DNA of 64,000 bases from Salinibacter pepae (GCF_947077775.1 NZ_CAMTTE010000001.1:2260501-2324500), one strand, 5' to 3'; numbered from the stretch's first letter, positions 28,722 to 37,596 are shown. Notes: generated by a model not told the origin, from the sequence alone. Made by a program: numbers and translations.

Positions 28722-28763
28722 CAATAACAGTAATAGAAAGCGGTCCCCTGGTACGAGGGCGCC
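28722..28763. repeat. 42-bp direct repeat, copy 1
   Basis: Begins CAATAACAGTAATA and ends GGGCGCC. Aligned without gaps to the copy at 29190-29231, 32 of 42 bases agree by hand count. Differences include three 3-base blocks, and read on the minus strand both give APxYQxTAxYYCY. Confidence 0.6.
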
Positions 28764-29189
28764 GACGTCGGTCCGTGGCCGAAGACCGTCTCGGCCTGCC
28801 CCGGGCAGGTCAGCGTCCGCATTTCATCGAGCTGGGGGATGTCTCTAGTGGCGAGGGCTCGGTCGAACGCCTGATTGAAGCCACCTGGTTGGGAAGCAGC
28901 GACCGAAAGCCCCCAGATCCGGACAACCACGGCAGGGGGCCGCTTTCGTCCGTCCCTTGGTGCGAGGGTGTGGTCGAGGGAGCACCGCCCCCATTTCTAC
29001 GACCGTCAGATCACCACCCGCTCCGGACGAGAATTTCTCGTATGTGGAGCCGGTTCGAAGAGGAGACCCAGGCTCCGTGAGATTCTGTGGCGGCGTGAGG
29101 CCAGACGCACACGGATCGAGGAATTCACAAAGCCACGTTCCCGCACGACCTTCCCGCATCGGCGCTGAAGAAGGGTTTTCGCAGTGAAA

Positions 29190-29231
29190 CAATAACAGTA
29201 ATAAGCAGCGGTCATTTGATACTTTGGCGCC
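29190..29231. repeat. 42-bp direct repeat, copy 2
   Basis: Begins CAATAACAGTAATA and ends TGGCGCC; partner of 28722-28763, about 470 bp away in the same orientation and 38 bp before the riboswitch P1 helix. Confidence 0.6.
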
Positions 29232-29268
29232 AGAAACCTACCGTACAAGACACGCTTAGTGAGCACGT

Positions 29269-29401
29269 GCTCTCCGGGGTCGTGCTGTCGTGGCACGGCG
29301 GTAGGAACGCGCCGATGGGCGCTCCTGCGTCACGGGGAAAGTCCGGTGGAAGGCCGGCGCTGCCGCGCAACGGTTCCAGCCCGAATGCCCGCTCGGAGAG
29401 C
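29269..29401 (+). promoter_or_regulatory. Cobalamin riboswitch upstream of nrdJ
   Basis: Core sequence matches the cobalamin class: GGGAA at 29335-29339, CCGGTGGAAGGCCGG (29343-29357), then GCTGCCGCGCAACGG (29359-29373), and the B12 box AGCCCGAATGCCCGC at 29378-29392. A perfect 8-bp P1 helix joins GCTCTCCG (29269-29276) to CGGAGAGC (29394-29401), which sets the limits. It is a compact form of about 133 nt. The downstream gene is the adenosylcobalamin-dependent ribonucleotide reductase, a sensible target: B12 would report cofactor supply. Repression or activation cannot be read directly, but a terminator-like hairpin lies before the gene. Confidence 0.88.
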
Positions 29402-29571
29402 GATCACGTCCCTTGCCGGCCGCCCGGTCGGAGAGGGAAGCCCTGCGCGTCTCAAGGGCATGTGGTCCGCGGCGTACGAGTTGATTGACGGCATTGGCCG
29501 GACCGTTCCGGGCAGTTCGCTCCTGCTGCCGGGGGCAGTCCTGTATTGCATCGCCTCTCTCAGCGCGCCCT

Positions 29572-29610
29572 GACCTCCGCGACGCGCGCCAACCGTCCGA
29601 GGTCCTTTTT
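29572..29610 (+). terminator. Possible riboswitch expression platform (terminator-like hairpin)
   Basis: Stem GACCTC (29572-29577) / GAGGTC (29599-29604), 21-nt loop, followed at once by CTTTTT. It lies 22 nt before the nrdJ start and about 170 nt after the aptamer. Short stem and large loop, so uncertain. Confidence 0.4.
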
Positions 29611-29631
29611 CTACTAATCGAGCGCTCAGCT

Positions 29632-32355
29632 ATGTCCCAAAATCCTTCTTCTCCAGACTCCGCAGCGGCCGATGTGACCGCCCCGGCCGAATCGACCAAC
29701 GGGCACGCCTCCAACGGCCACCGCGTCAACACCCGGTCGGGACGAAACGGGTCGCGCCAGTACCAGCTGTCCAACAGCGACCTTATCACGGACGACCGGA
29801 CGAACGACGACATCTTCGAGACCGAGATCTCCGAAGAGGTCTACGGACAAAACTACCAGTACGGCACTGACGACCGGGTGCCGGACACCTGGTACCGCAA
29901 CGCGCGGGCCATGGCCCAGGTCGAAGACGACACCGACGTGTGGACCCAGCGCTTCTATCAGCTTCTGAGCGGGAAAGGCCTGGGCACCGGCCCCTTCCCC
30001 TTCACCCCCGGCGGCCGCATCTTCGCCAACGCGGGCACCGGCCTCGGCAAGGCCACGCTCATCAACTGTTTCGTATCGGGGTTCCAGGGCCACGACCAGG
30101 ACTCGATGGACGAGATCCAGGCGGAGCTGACCCGCCAGGCCAAGATTCTGGCCTCGGAGGGGGGCTACGGGTTCTGCGCCCACATCATGCGGCCCCGCGG
30201 GGCGCGCATCGGGGGCGTCGGATCGATGACGCCCGGCGCGGTGCAGATGCTCGACGTCTGGAATAAGCAGGCCGCCACCATCGTCGCCGGCTCCGGCATG
30301 AAGTCCGACCGCGACGACGTGAAGGACAAGATCCGGAAGGGCGCCCAGATGGTGACCATGGGCATCTGGCACCCCGACATCATCGAGTTCATCGAGGCGA
30401 AGCAGGAGCCCGGGCGCCTCCACAAGTTCAACATGTCGGTCCTCATCACCGACGCGTTCATGGAGGCGGTCAAGAACGACGACACGTGGGCGCTCCGCTT
30501 CCCGGACTACGAGAACGAGAAGGAGTTCTACAAGCAGCACTGGGACGGCAACCTGAAGGCCTACCAGGAGAAGGGCGGCACGGTGAAGACGTGGAAGGAC
30601 CCGGCCACCGGAGAGCCCGCCGTCTACGAGGCGCGGGAGATCTGGAATCGGATCATGGATTCCACCTACAACCGCAACGAGCCCGGTGTCATCTTCGTCG
30701 ACACCATCAACAAGGAGAACAACCTGGGCTACGTCGAGCACATCAACGCCACCAACCCGTGTGGCGAGCAGGTCCTCCCCGTCGGCGGCGTGTGCTTGCT
30801 GGGCAACCTCAACGTGACGCAGCTCGTGGACCGGGAGGCGGGCACGATCGACTACGACCTGGTCGACGACCTCGTCCCGCGTGCGGTGCGCTTCCTCGAC
30901 AACGTCAACGACCTCAGCTACGTCCCGCTGGAGGAGCAGCAGCGCAACCTGCAGGAGAAGCGCCGCATCGGCCTCGGCCACTACGGCGACGGCTCGGCCC
31001 TCATGATGATGAAGACCCGCTACGGCTCCGAGGAGGGCGCCCGCGTGATGCGCGAGTTCCAGGAGCACCTCGCCAACCGGGCCTACCAGGCCAGCGCGCG
31101 CCTCGCCGAGGAGAAGGGCGCGTTCCCGCTCTTCGACAAGGACGAGTACCTGTCGAGTCCCTTCGTCCAGCGCCTCTCGGACAAGACGAAGGAGATGATT
31201 GGCGACCTGGGGCTCCGCAACAGCCACCTGCTTAGCATCCAGCCGACGGGCAACACCTCCACGTTGGGCAACGCGCCGTCGAGCGGCATCGAGCCGGTGT
31301 TCATGCACAGCTACATCCGGACGTCCGAGCAGCCGGCGCTGCCCGACGGCATCACCCGCCCGCCGATGTCCCCGAACGCCTACGAGGTGGGGCAGGACAT
31401 CGACGCCGACGGCACGGCCTGGACCGCCGAGGAGCAGGGCGACGAGACGGTGCTCCGCTGCCAGGAAGAGGGCCACACCCACTGGCAGATTCACCCGACC
31501 CGCGACATCTGCAAGGACCAGGAGGTGAAGGACTACGCGGTGCGCCACATGGAGACGGACGGCACCTGGGACCCGGACGCCGACTGGGCCGTCACGACCC
31601 GCGACCTGGACGTGGACGACCACCTCACCCAGATGAAGGCCCTGGCGCCGTTCGTGGACTCCTCGATGTCCAAGACGGTGAACGTTCCCAACGACTACCC
31701 CTTCGAGGACTTCAAGGAGCTCTACAAGAAGGCCCACGACACGGGCGTCATCAAGGGCGTGACCACGTACCGGGCCGGCACCATGAGTGCCGTGCTTTCC
31801 GGCGACGACGGGGACGACGACCGGACCGTGCCCCGCACCGAGGCGCCCGACCGCCCGGAGACCCTGCCGTGCGCCATCCACCGCGTGCGGTACCAGGGCG
31901 ACCACTGGACCATCCTGGTCGGCTTTCTGGAGGACCACCCCTACGAGGTCTTCGCGTTCAAGTCGGAAGGGGAGGCCCCGCTCTTCGGCGACGACAGCGA
32001 GCGTGTCGACGAGGGCTACATCCGGAAGAACGAGAGCCGCCACTACTCGCTTCTGGGCCCGGACGGCACGGTCGTGATCGGCGACATCACCAGTCACATG
32101 CCGTCCGACGACGTGCGCGTAGAGACGCGGCTCGTGTCCACGGCGCTGCGCCACGGCTCCAAGATTGACTTCCTCGTGGAGCAGCTTGAGAAGGCGGAGG
32201 GCTCGATTGCGTCCTTCGGCCAGTCGATGGCGAAGGCCCTGCGCGCCCACGCCACCGACCACGAGGTCACCTGCGACAAGTGCGGGTCCGCAAACGTGCG
32301 CCACGTCGAGGGCTGCATGGAGTGCGCGGACTGCGGGCACTCGCGGTGCAGCTAG
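29632..32355 (+). CDS. nrdJ: Adenosylcobalamin-dependent ribonucleotide reductase (class II)
   Basis: Makes deoxyribonucleotides using a B12-generated thiyl radical, needing no oxygen or second subunit. 907 aa from ATG 29632 (frame is open upstream, but the leader carries the riboswitch). Landmarks: FPFTPGGRIFANAGTG, NCFVSGFQGHDQDSMDEI, FCAHIMRPRGARIGGVGS, NPCGEQ near residue 375, SSGIEPVF and the C-terminal Cys-rich tail CDKCGSANVRHVEGCMECADCG, a zinc-ribbon-like end that in this family shuttles electrons to the active site. The 65-residue N-terminal extension is Ser/Asn/Asp-rich. A strong terminator follows. Confidence 0.95.
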   Translation: MSQNPSSPDSAAADVTAPAESTNGHASNGHRVNTRSGRNGSRQYQLSNSDLITDDRTNDDIFETEISEEVYGQNYQYGTDDRVPDTWYRNARAMAQVEDDTDVWTQRFYQLLSGKGLGTGPFPFTPGGRIFANAGTGLGKATLINCFVSGFQGHDQDSMDEIQAELTRQAKILASEGGYGFCAHIMRPRGARIGGVGSMTPGAVQMLDVWNKQAATIVAGSGMKSDRDDVKDKIRKGAQMVTMGIWHPDIIEFIEAKQEPGRLHKFNMSVLITDAFMEAVKNDDTWALRFPDYENEKEFYKQHWDGNLKAYQEKGGTVKTWKDPATGEPAVYEAREIWNRIMDSTYNRNEPGVIFVDTINKENNLGYVEHINATNPCGEQVLPVGGVCLLGNLNVTQLVDREAGTIDYDLVDDLVPRAVRFLDNVNDLSYVPLEEQQRNLQEKRRIGLGHYGDGSALMMMKTRYGSEEGARVMREFQEHLANRAYQASARLAEEKGAFPLFDKDEYLSSPFVQRLSDKTKEMIGDLGLRNSHLLSIQPTGNTSTLGNAPSSGIEPVFMHSYIRTSEQPALPDGITRPPMSPNAYEVGQDIDADGTAWTAEEQGDETVLRCQEEGHTHWQIHPTRDICKDQEVKDYAVRHMETDGTWDPDADWAVTTRDLDVDDHLTQMKALAPFVDSSMSKTVNVPNDYPFEDFKELYKKAHDTGVIKGVTTYRAGTMSAVLSGDDGDDDRTVPRTEAPDRPETLPCAIHRVRYQGDHWTILVGFLEDHPYEVFAFKSEGEAPLFGDDSERVDEGYIRKNESRHYSLLGPDGTVVIGDITSHMPSDDVRVETRLVSTALRHGSKIDFLVEQLEKAEGSIASFGQSMAKALRAHATDHEVTCDKCGSANVRHVEGCMECADCGHSRCS

Positions 32356-32455
32356 GCCGCGCGCCGGTGCGGCAGTGGGGGCGCGGGTCGGAACGAGGCC
32401 GGTCCGAAGTGCGCTCCTCACACGTGATCGGGACGTACGAGAATGATTTTCGCGG

Positions 32456-32491
32456 CGCCCTCCCGATGTGGAGGGCGTCGCGTCGTTTTTT
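32456..32491 (+). terminator. Intrinsic terminator after nrdJ
   Basis: Perfect 8-bp stem CGCCCTCC / GGAGGGCG with a 6-nt loop, then TCGCGTCG and TTTTTT. It lies 100 nt after the nrdJ stop and 23 nt before lysC-lysA, so it may also attenuate the next gene. Confidence 0.75.
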
Positions 32492-32514
32492 GTGCAGAAG
32501 GGAGTTGAAGAGTG

Positions 32515-35124
32515 ATGCCAGCGTCAGGTCGTCCGTGGGTCGTCTGCAAATTTGGGGGCACGAGCGTGTCGAGCCGGGCCCGGTGGGACACGATCGTCGA
32601 GGTGGTACATGCGCACCGCGCGGAGGGGCGCGTCCCCTTTCTCGTCTGTTCGGCCCTGCAGGGCCTCTCGGATCAGCTGGAGGCGCTGTGCGCGCAGCTC
32701 GCGTCCGCTGAGCCCGGCGCCCCGGAATCGACGCTCGACACCATCCGGGAGCGGCACCGGGCACTGGGGCAGGACCTCGGCGTGGAGGCCGAGGCGGTGC
32801 TGTCGGGCGAGCTTGCGCGCCTGGAGCGGTGGGTCGACGAGATTCAGGAGACCGACGGGCCGTCGCCGCGGCAGCGGGCCGCCGTCCTGGCCACGGGCGA
32901 GCTGCTGTCGACCCGCCTCGGCGCGGCCTACCTGTCGGCCCAGGGGCTGCCGGCGGAGTGGCTTGACGCGCGCGAGTTCCTGCGGGCCACCGACGACCCG
33001 CACCTGCCGCCGCGGCGCCAGTACCTGGCCGCAAACTGCACGTCGCACGCCGACCCGGGGCTGCAGGCCCGTCTTGCCGACGCCCCGGAGGCCGTCTACC
33101 TCACGCAGGGCTTCATCGCGAGCAATGCCCTCGACGAGACCGTCCTGCTCGGGCGGGGCGGCTCGGACACGTCGGCGGCCCACTTCGCGGCCAAGCTGGA
33201 GGCCGAGCGGACCGAGGTATGGACCGACGTGCCGGGCCTGTTCACGGCGAATCCGGGCGAGGTGCCGTCGGGGCGGCTGCTGCGCCGCCTGGACTACGAC
33301 GAGGCCCAGGAGCTGGCCACGATGGGCGCGCGGGTGCTTCACCCCCGTTGCCTCGACCCGGCGCGGCGCCACCAGATCCCCCTCCACGTCCGCAGCACCG
33401 AGGCCCCCTCCCTCGACGGCACGATCGTGAGCGGCGAGGGGCCCGATGTGGGGCCCCAGGTGAAGGCCATCTCGGCCAAAACCAACATCACGGCCGTCAG
33501 CATGGACACGCTGGGCATGTGGCAGGAGGTGGGCTTTCTGGCCGACGTCTTTCAGGTGTTCAAGCACCACGGCCTGTCGGTCGACCTGATGGCCACCTCG
33601 GAGTCGAACGTGACGGTGACGCTCGACCCGGTGGCCAATGCCCTCGACCCGGACATCCTCGACCGGCTGCTGCACGACCTGAACCGGTACTGCGACGCCG
33701 AGCTGATCGACCCGTGTGCCATCGTCAGCCTCGTGGGGCGCCACATCCGCTCTCTGCTGAGCGAGCTGGGCCCGGCGTTCGAGGTGTTCGACGAGCAGAA
33801 GGTCCACCTCGTCACCCAGGCCGCGAGCGACCTCAACATGAGCTTCGTGGTGGACGAGGACCAGGCCTCACGCCTCGTCCGCGAGCTGCACGCGCAGTTC
33901 TTCGGCCACCGAGCCCCGGACGCCGTCTTTGGGCCGCGGTGGCAGGAGCTGGTCGAGGACGGCACGCCCGAAGAGACGCCGGACGTGTGGTGGCGGGAGC
34001 GCCGCGAGGCCCTGCTGCGCCTGGCGGACGACGAGTCGCCGCGCTACGTCTACGACCCGGAGGTGGTGACGGCCCGCAGCGACGAGGTGCAGGGGCTCGG
34101 GCCGATCGACCAATCGTTTTACGCGGTGAAGGCCAACCCGCACCCCGAGGTGCTCCGCCTGCTGGAGCGGCGGGGCCTCGGCTTCGAGTGCGTGTCCCCC
34201 GGCGAGCTGGATCGCGTCTTCGAGGCGTGCCCGGGCCTCGACCCGGCGCGCGTCCTGTTCCAGCCCAACTTTGCAGCCCCCGCCGAGTACGCCGACGCCT
34301 TCGAGCGCGGCGTGCACGTGACGGTCGACAACGTGCAGCCCCTGGCCCAGCACCCGGACGTGTTTGCGGGCGAGGAGCTGTTTGTGCGGGTGGACCCGGG
34401 ACAGGGCGAGGGCCATCACCGCAAGGTGCGCACGGCAGGGGCCCAGTCGAAGTTCGGGGTCGTCCCCGACGACTTGGGGCGACTGCGCGCGGCCGTCGAC
34501 CAGGCGGGGGCGACCGTCGTTGGGCTGCACGCGCACGTCGGGAGCGGCATTACGGACGAGAACACGTGGGCCGGCCTCGTGGACCTGCTGGCCAGCCTCG
34601 CCGCCGAGTTCCCGGCCGTCCGTGCGCTGAACGTGGGGGGCGGGCTGGGCGTGCCGAATGCTTCGGGCGGCCGCCCGCTCGACCTCGACGCGCTCGACGC
34701 TGCCTTGGGGGAGGCCGCCGCCCGGCACCCGCAGTACGACCTCTGGATGGAGCCGGGGCGCTACCTGGTGGCGGAAGCCGGCGTGCTGCTGGCCCGCGTC
34801 ACGCAGACGAAAACGAAGGACGCGGCGGCGTACGTGGGGCTCGACACGGGCATGAATAGCCTCCTGCGCCCGGCCCTCTACGGCGCCCACCACGAGATCG
34901 TCAACCTCAGCCGCCTCGACGAACCGCCCGCCATGACGGCGGACGTGGTGGGGCCGGTGTGCGAGACCGGCGACGTGCTGGGCCACGACCGCCGCCTGCC
35001 GCCCACGGAGCCGGGCGACACGCTGCTCGTGGCGACGACGGGCGCCTACGGGGCGAGCATGAGCAACCGGTACAACCTGCGCGAGCCCGCCTCGGAGGTC
35101 ATGCTGGCCCCCGAACCGGCGTGA
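32515..35124 (+). CDS. Bifunctional aspartate kinase / diaminopimelate decarboxylase
   Basis: A fusion of the first and last enzymes of lysine synthesis, about 869 aa. Aspartate kinase (about 1-450): CKFGGTSVSS at the N-terminus, LLGRGGSDTSAAHFA near 220, ATMGARVLHPRC, then ACT domains (ITAVSMDTLGMWQEVGFLADVF, VSLVGRHI) for allosteric control. DAP decarboxylase (about 480-869): PLP-lysine YAVKANPHP near 538, HAHVGSGITD near 674, NVGGGLGV, EPGRYLVAEAG and GPVCETGD near 815. All catalytic landmarks of both halves are intact. Similar fusions are known in Xanthomonas/Xylella. A GTG at 32512 is an alternative start. Confidence 0.93.
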   Translation: MPASGRPWVVCKFGGTSVSSRARWDTIVEVVHAHRAEGRVPFLVCSALQGLSDQLEALCAQLASAEPGAPESTLDTIRERHRALGQDLGVEAEAVLSGELARLERWVDEIQETDGPSPRQRAAVLATGELLSTRLGAAYLSAQGLPAEWLDAREFLRATDDPHLPPRRQYLAANCTSHADPGLQARLADAPEAVYLTQGFIASNALDETVLLGRGGSDTSAAHFAAKLEAERTEVWTDVPGLFTANPGEVPSGRLLRRLDYDEAQELATMGARVLHPRCLDPARRHQIPLHVRSTEAPSLDGTIVSGEGPDVGPQVKAISAKTNITAVSMDTLGMWQEVGFLADVFQVFKHHGLSVDLMATSESNVTVTLDPVANALDPDILDRLLHDLNRYCDAELIDPCAIVSLVGRHIRSLLSELGPAFEVFDEQKVHLVTQAASDLNMSFVVDEDQASRLVRELHAQFFGHRAPDAVFGPRWQELVEDGTPEETPDVWWRERREALLRLADDESPRYVYDPEVVTARSDEVQGLGPIDQSFYAVKANPHPEVLRLLERRGLGFECVSPGELDRVFEACPGLDPARVLFQPNFAAPAEYADAFERGVHVTVDNVQPLAQHPDVFAGEELFVRVDPGQGEGHHRKVRTAGAQSKFGVVPDDLGRLRAAVDQAGATVVGLHAHVGSGITDENTWAGLVDLLASLAAEFPAVRALNVGGGLGVPNASGGRPLDLDALDAALGEAAARHPQYDLWMEPGRYLVAEAGVLLARVTQTKTKDAAAYVGLDTGMNSLLRPALYGAHHEIVNLSRLDEPPAMTADVVGPVCETGDVLGHDRRLPPTEPGDTLLVATTGAYGASMSNRYNLREPASEVMLAPEPA

Positions 35125-35297
35125 ATCGTCAGAGTGTGGAGCGTAGTCCCACGGGCGGCCTCTCGTGAAAGGGGAGACATTGCGACTGCGGTGTCCCTTT
35201 GCTCCTGGCCCCGTCCATGTTCTACGCTCGCAGTCTGTCCGCCCTCATTGTTGGCCTGTCAGCGCGATCTCAAAATCCCAGCGCAGGTCGCCCTGAG

Positions 35298-35336
35298 GCC
35301 GCCCGAAGAGCCTCCTCGAAGGGGTGCGGCTTTTTT
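35298..35336 (+). terminator. Probable intrinsic terminator after the lysC-lysA fusion
   Basis: Stem GCCGC (35298-35302, extended by CC) pairing with GG-T-GCGGC (to 35330), long loop, then TTTTTT at 35331-35336. It lies 174 nt after the stop codon; the stem has one bulge. Confidence 0.5.
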
Positions 35337-35337
35337 G

Positions 35338-35389
35338 AAGAGATCTTTCGGCGTCGCTCAAGATGACGTGCCGGTGATTGGATCTTGAG
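35338..35389. repeat. Dispersed-repeat fragment with inverted repeat
   Basis: On the minus strand it reads GTCATCTTGAGCGACG then GAAAGATCTCT, the pattern of a widely dispersed bacterial intergenic repeat; a related copy is at 47216. It also carries an 8-bp inverted repeat CTCAAGAT (35357-35364) / ATCTTGAG (35382-35389). Confidence 0.5.
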
Positions 35390-35423
35390 AGCGCTCTTGC
35401 CCGCACAAACGGCTGACGTAGCA

Positions 35424-35930
35424 CTAGAGAGCGTTCGGAAAGTCGGGGGCCCGGGCCGACTGCTCCAGCTCCTCGTCCGCGAAGAAGTGAACGCGGCTCG
35501 TCTCATCCACGACCCACACCTCATCGGCCCCGGCGTCTCGATAGAGGGCAATTTTCTCCTCCATCTCGTCCCAGTCATTCGAGGCGCTCATCACCTCAAC
35601 GCAGATCTCCGGGGCGAGCGTCGGCGGCTCCCCGGTTTCCTCCATGTTTTCGAATCGGGGCTCCGATGCCCAGATCACGTCGGCCTGCTTTGTCCCACCG
35701 GCCGTCGCAATGGGCCATTCCGAAAACGCCTCTCCAGTGTCAAGAAGCGTGTCGAGCGTCTCCTGAATACGCTTTTGCTGGCGGGCGTGGTGTGTGGTGT
35801 GTGGACTCAAGACGATCTGGCCTCGTTGATTGGTCTCGACCTTGTAGGGGAGGTCGCGGAGGATCGGATCGGCGACAATCTCCTGCCATTGCTCCTGGTG
35901 TTCCTCCGCACGGGTTTTGGTTGTGGGCAT
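35424..35930 (-). CDS. Uma2 family (DUF820) putative endonuclease
   Basis: 168 aa from ATG 35930. The PD-(D/E)XK-like Uma2 core is seen: VLSPHTTHHARQQKRI, ATAGGTKQADVIWA (the metal Asp), APEICVEVMSASNDWDEMEEKIALYRDAGADEVWVVD (the E-x-E strand plus the conserved Lys, then the closing beta-strand). Uma2 proteins are numerous in cyanobacteria and other bacteria and have no settled function. The gene stands alone on the minus strand between lysC-lysA and the AIM24-like gene. Confidence 0.82.
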   Translation of the reverse strand: MPTTKTRAEEHQEQWQEIVADPILRDLPYKVETNQRGQIVLSPHTTHHARQQKRIQETLDTLLDTGEAFSEWPIATAGGTKQADVIWASEPRFENMEETGEPPTLAPEICVEVMSASNDWDEMEEKIALYRDAGADEVWVVDETSRVHFFADEELEQSARAPDFPNAL

Positions 35931-36141
35931 GGCGTCTGGGACCAGTCTTGAGGACAGCAACGGGGATAAGAACAAACGGTGAAGGTGGAGGATCCCCCTT
36001 TGTTCGAAGGGCCGCCGGTCCCGCGCACGGTTCGTCGGCCCCCTTTCTTCCATCGCTGCTGCTTCGCATATTGAAAACCAAACCGGCTGCGGCCCATGGC
36101 GCCGCGGCACGTCCCCTTCCACGCACCAACATCCCAGTCCA

Positions 36142-36909
36142 ATGAGCACCATCCGCACCGACGGCATCGACTACGACATCATCGGCGACGACATGCAGCT
36201 CGTGGAGGTGGAGCTCGACCCCCAGGAGGGCGTGCGCGCCGAGGCCGGCACCATGATCTCCATGGACGACGGCGTCCGCATGCAGACCGACACCGGGGGC
36301 GGCCTCTTCAAGGGCTTCAAGCGGATGGTGTCCGGGGAGAGCTTCTTCATCACCACGTTCGTCCACGAGGGGCAGGGCAAAAGTCACGTTGCGTTTGCGG
36401 CCCCGTATCCCGGCAAGATCATTCCCGTCCAGCTCAACGACTTTGGCGGCGAGTTCCTGTGCCAGAAAGACGCGTTCCTCTGCGCCAACGCCAACGTCGA
36501 GATCGAAGTGGCCTTCACCAAGCGCATGGGCGCGGGCCTCTTCGGCGGCGAGGGGTTCATCCTGCAGCGCCTCACGGGGCAAGGCTGGACCTTTATCCAC
36601 GCCGGGGGCACCGTCGTCGAGCGCACGCTCGAGGCCGGCGAGACGTTGCGGATCGACACCGGCTGTCTCGCGGCGTTTTCCAGCAGCGTCGACTACGACA
36701 TCGAGTTCATCGGCGGCTTCAAGAACGCGCTCTTTGGCGGCGAGGGCCTCTTCCTGACCACGCTCACCGGGCCCGGCACCGTGTATCTGCAGAGCCTTCC
36801 GTTCTCTCGCCTTGCCGACCGCATCGTGGCCGGCGAGCTTGCCAATCGGGGAGAGAGTGAGGGCCCGGGCGGGACGGGCATCCTCGGCGACCTCATTTCC
36901 GGCAGCTAG
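36142..36909 (+). CDS. AIM24 / TIGR00266 family protein
   Basis: 255 aa. Beta-rich protein with the TIGR00266 pattern: DMQLVEVELDPQEGVRAEAGTMISMDDGVRMQT near the start, GGLFKGFKRMVSGESFFITTF, and a repeat-like LFGGEGFILQRLTG / LFGGEGLFLTTLTGPG pair in the second half. The family is found in bacteria, archaea and yeast mitochondria; its biochemical role is not known. No signal peptide. Confidence 0.88.
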   Translation: MSTIRTDGIDYDIIGDDMQLVEVELDPQEGVRAEAGTMISMDDGVRMQTDTGGGLFKGFKRMVSGESFFITTFVHEGQGKSHVAFAAPYPGKIIPVQLNDFGGEFLCQKDAFLCANANVEIEVAFTKRMGAGLFGGEGFILQRLTGQGWTFIHAGGTVVERTLEAGETLRIDTGCLAAFSSSVDYDIEFIGGFKNALFGGEGLFLTTLTGPGTVYLQSLPFSRLADRIVAGELANRGESEGPGGTGILGDLISGS

Positions 36910-37033
36910 CCCCCTGTTTCCATGCAGGCCTCGGGGCCCCGAGCGGCCTCGCCTCCCCCCGGTCGAAGGGGCCCTCCTGCGAGGGAACGTCGACATGCCA
37001 GGTTCTGAGGCGTGCGGGGACTGGAAGAAAGAG

Positions 37034-37066
37034 CATGTTTGAAATATGTGTGCTGGTTTGTATTGT
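37034..37066 (+). promoter_or_regulatory. Candidate umuDC promoter with operator-like palindrome
   Basis: TTGAAA (37039-37044) and TATTGT (37061-37066) are spaced 16 bp, a fair sigma70-type promoter. The -35 box lies inside the near-perfect palindrome CATGTTTGAAATATG (37034-37048; CATnTTTnAAAnATG), where a repressor would block RNA polymerase. LexA control is expected for umuDC, so this may be the local SOS box; that is inference. Confidence 0.5.
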
Positions 37067-37083
37067 GGTGGGGCATCGACGCC

Positions 37084-37596
37084 ATGCCCCGCTCAGCAGA
37101 CCCCACCGCGCCCATGTCGCTTTTGTGCAGTGCCGATGACCCGCCCCCCTCCTCTGTCCAGTCCGACGTCGTCGTGACGGCCGCGCGTCCGGCCCGTCAC
37201 ACGCCGCGCCTACGCCAGCCCTTTTTCCTGACCCGGGTCGAGGCCGGCTTCCCGTCGCCCGCCTCCGACTACGTGGAAACCGAGCTGGACCTGGCCGAGC
37301 ACCTGATTGAGCACGAGGCCGCGACCTACTACCTCCGGGTGTCGGGGACGTCCATGACACGGGCGGGCATTCACGACGGGGACATCCTGGTGGTCGACCG
37401 GGCCGTGGAGCCCGCGGACGGAGACGTCGTGGTGGCCGCGCTCGACGCCGAGCTGACCGTCAAGCGGCTCCGGACGCGCGACGGACGGGCCGTCCTCGTC
37501 CCCGAGAGCCAGCACCACGACCCCATTCCGGTCCGGGACGGGCAGGAGCTCGTGGTGTGGGGCGTCGTGCAACACGTGGTCCATGAAGTGTCGTGA
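37084..37596 (+). CDS. umuD: UmuD-like S24 peptidase (DNA polymerase V accessory subunit)
   Basis: LexA-superfamily self-cleaving protein that activates UmuC. About 170 aa from ATG 37084; a second ATG at 37114 is possible. Cleavage site seen as EAGFPSPASDY (Ala-Gly bond), catalytic Ser in RVSGTSMTRAGIHDGD and Lys in ELTVKRLRT. The N-terminal arm before the cleavage site is longer than the 24 residues of E. coli UmuD and rich in Pro/Ser/Arg. umuC follows 54 bp later. Confidence 0.88.
   Translation: MPRSADPTAPMSLLCSADDPPPSSVQSDVVVTAARPARHTPRLRQPFFLTRVEAGFPSPASDYVETELDLAEHLIEHEAATYYLRVSGTSMTRAGIHDGDILVVDRAVEPADGDVVVAALDAELTVKRLRTRDGRAVLVPESQHHDPIPVRDGQELVVWGVVQHVVHEVS

Larger units (their letters stand above)
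28581..29268. other. Long leader/intergenic region upstream of nrdJ riboswitch
   Basis: 688 bp with no supported gene. It starts with a tandem GCCCCTGTCTA pair (28606-28633 area) able to form a hairpin with the preceding GACAGAGGGG, a possible end of the upstream transcript. It contains two direct copies of a 42-bp sequence (listed separately). The rest shows no codon structure that I trust. Confidence 0.5.
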
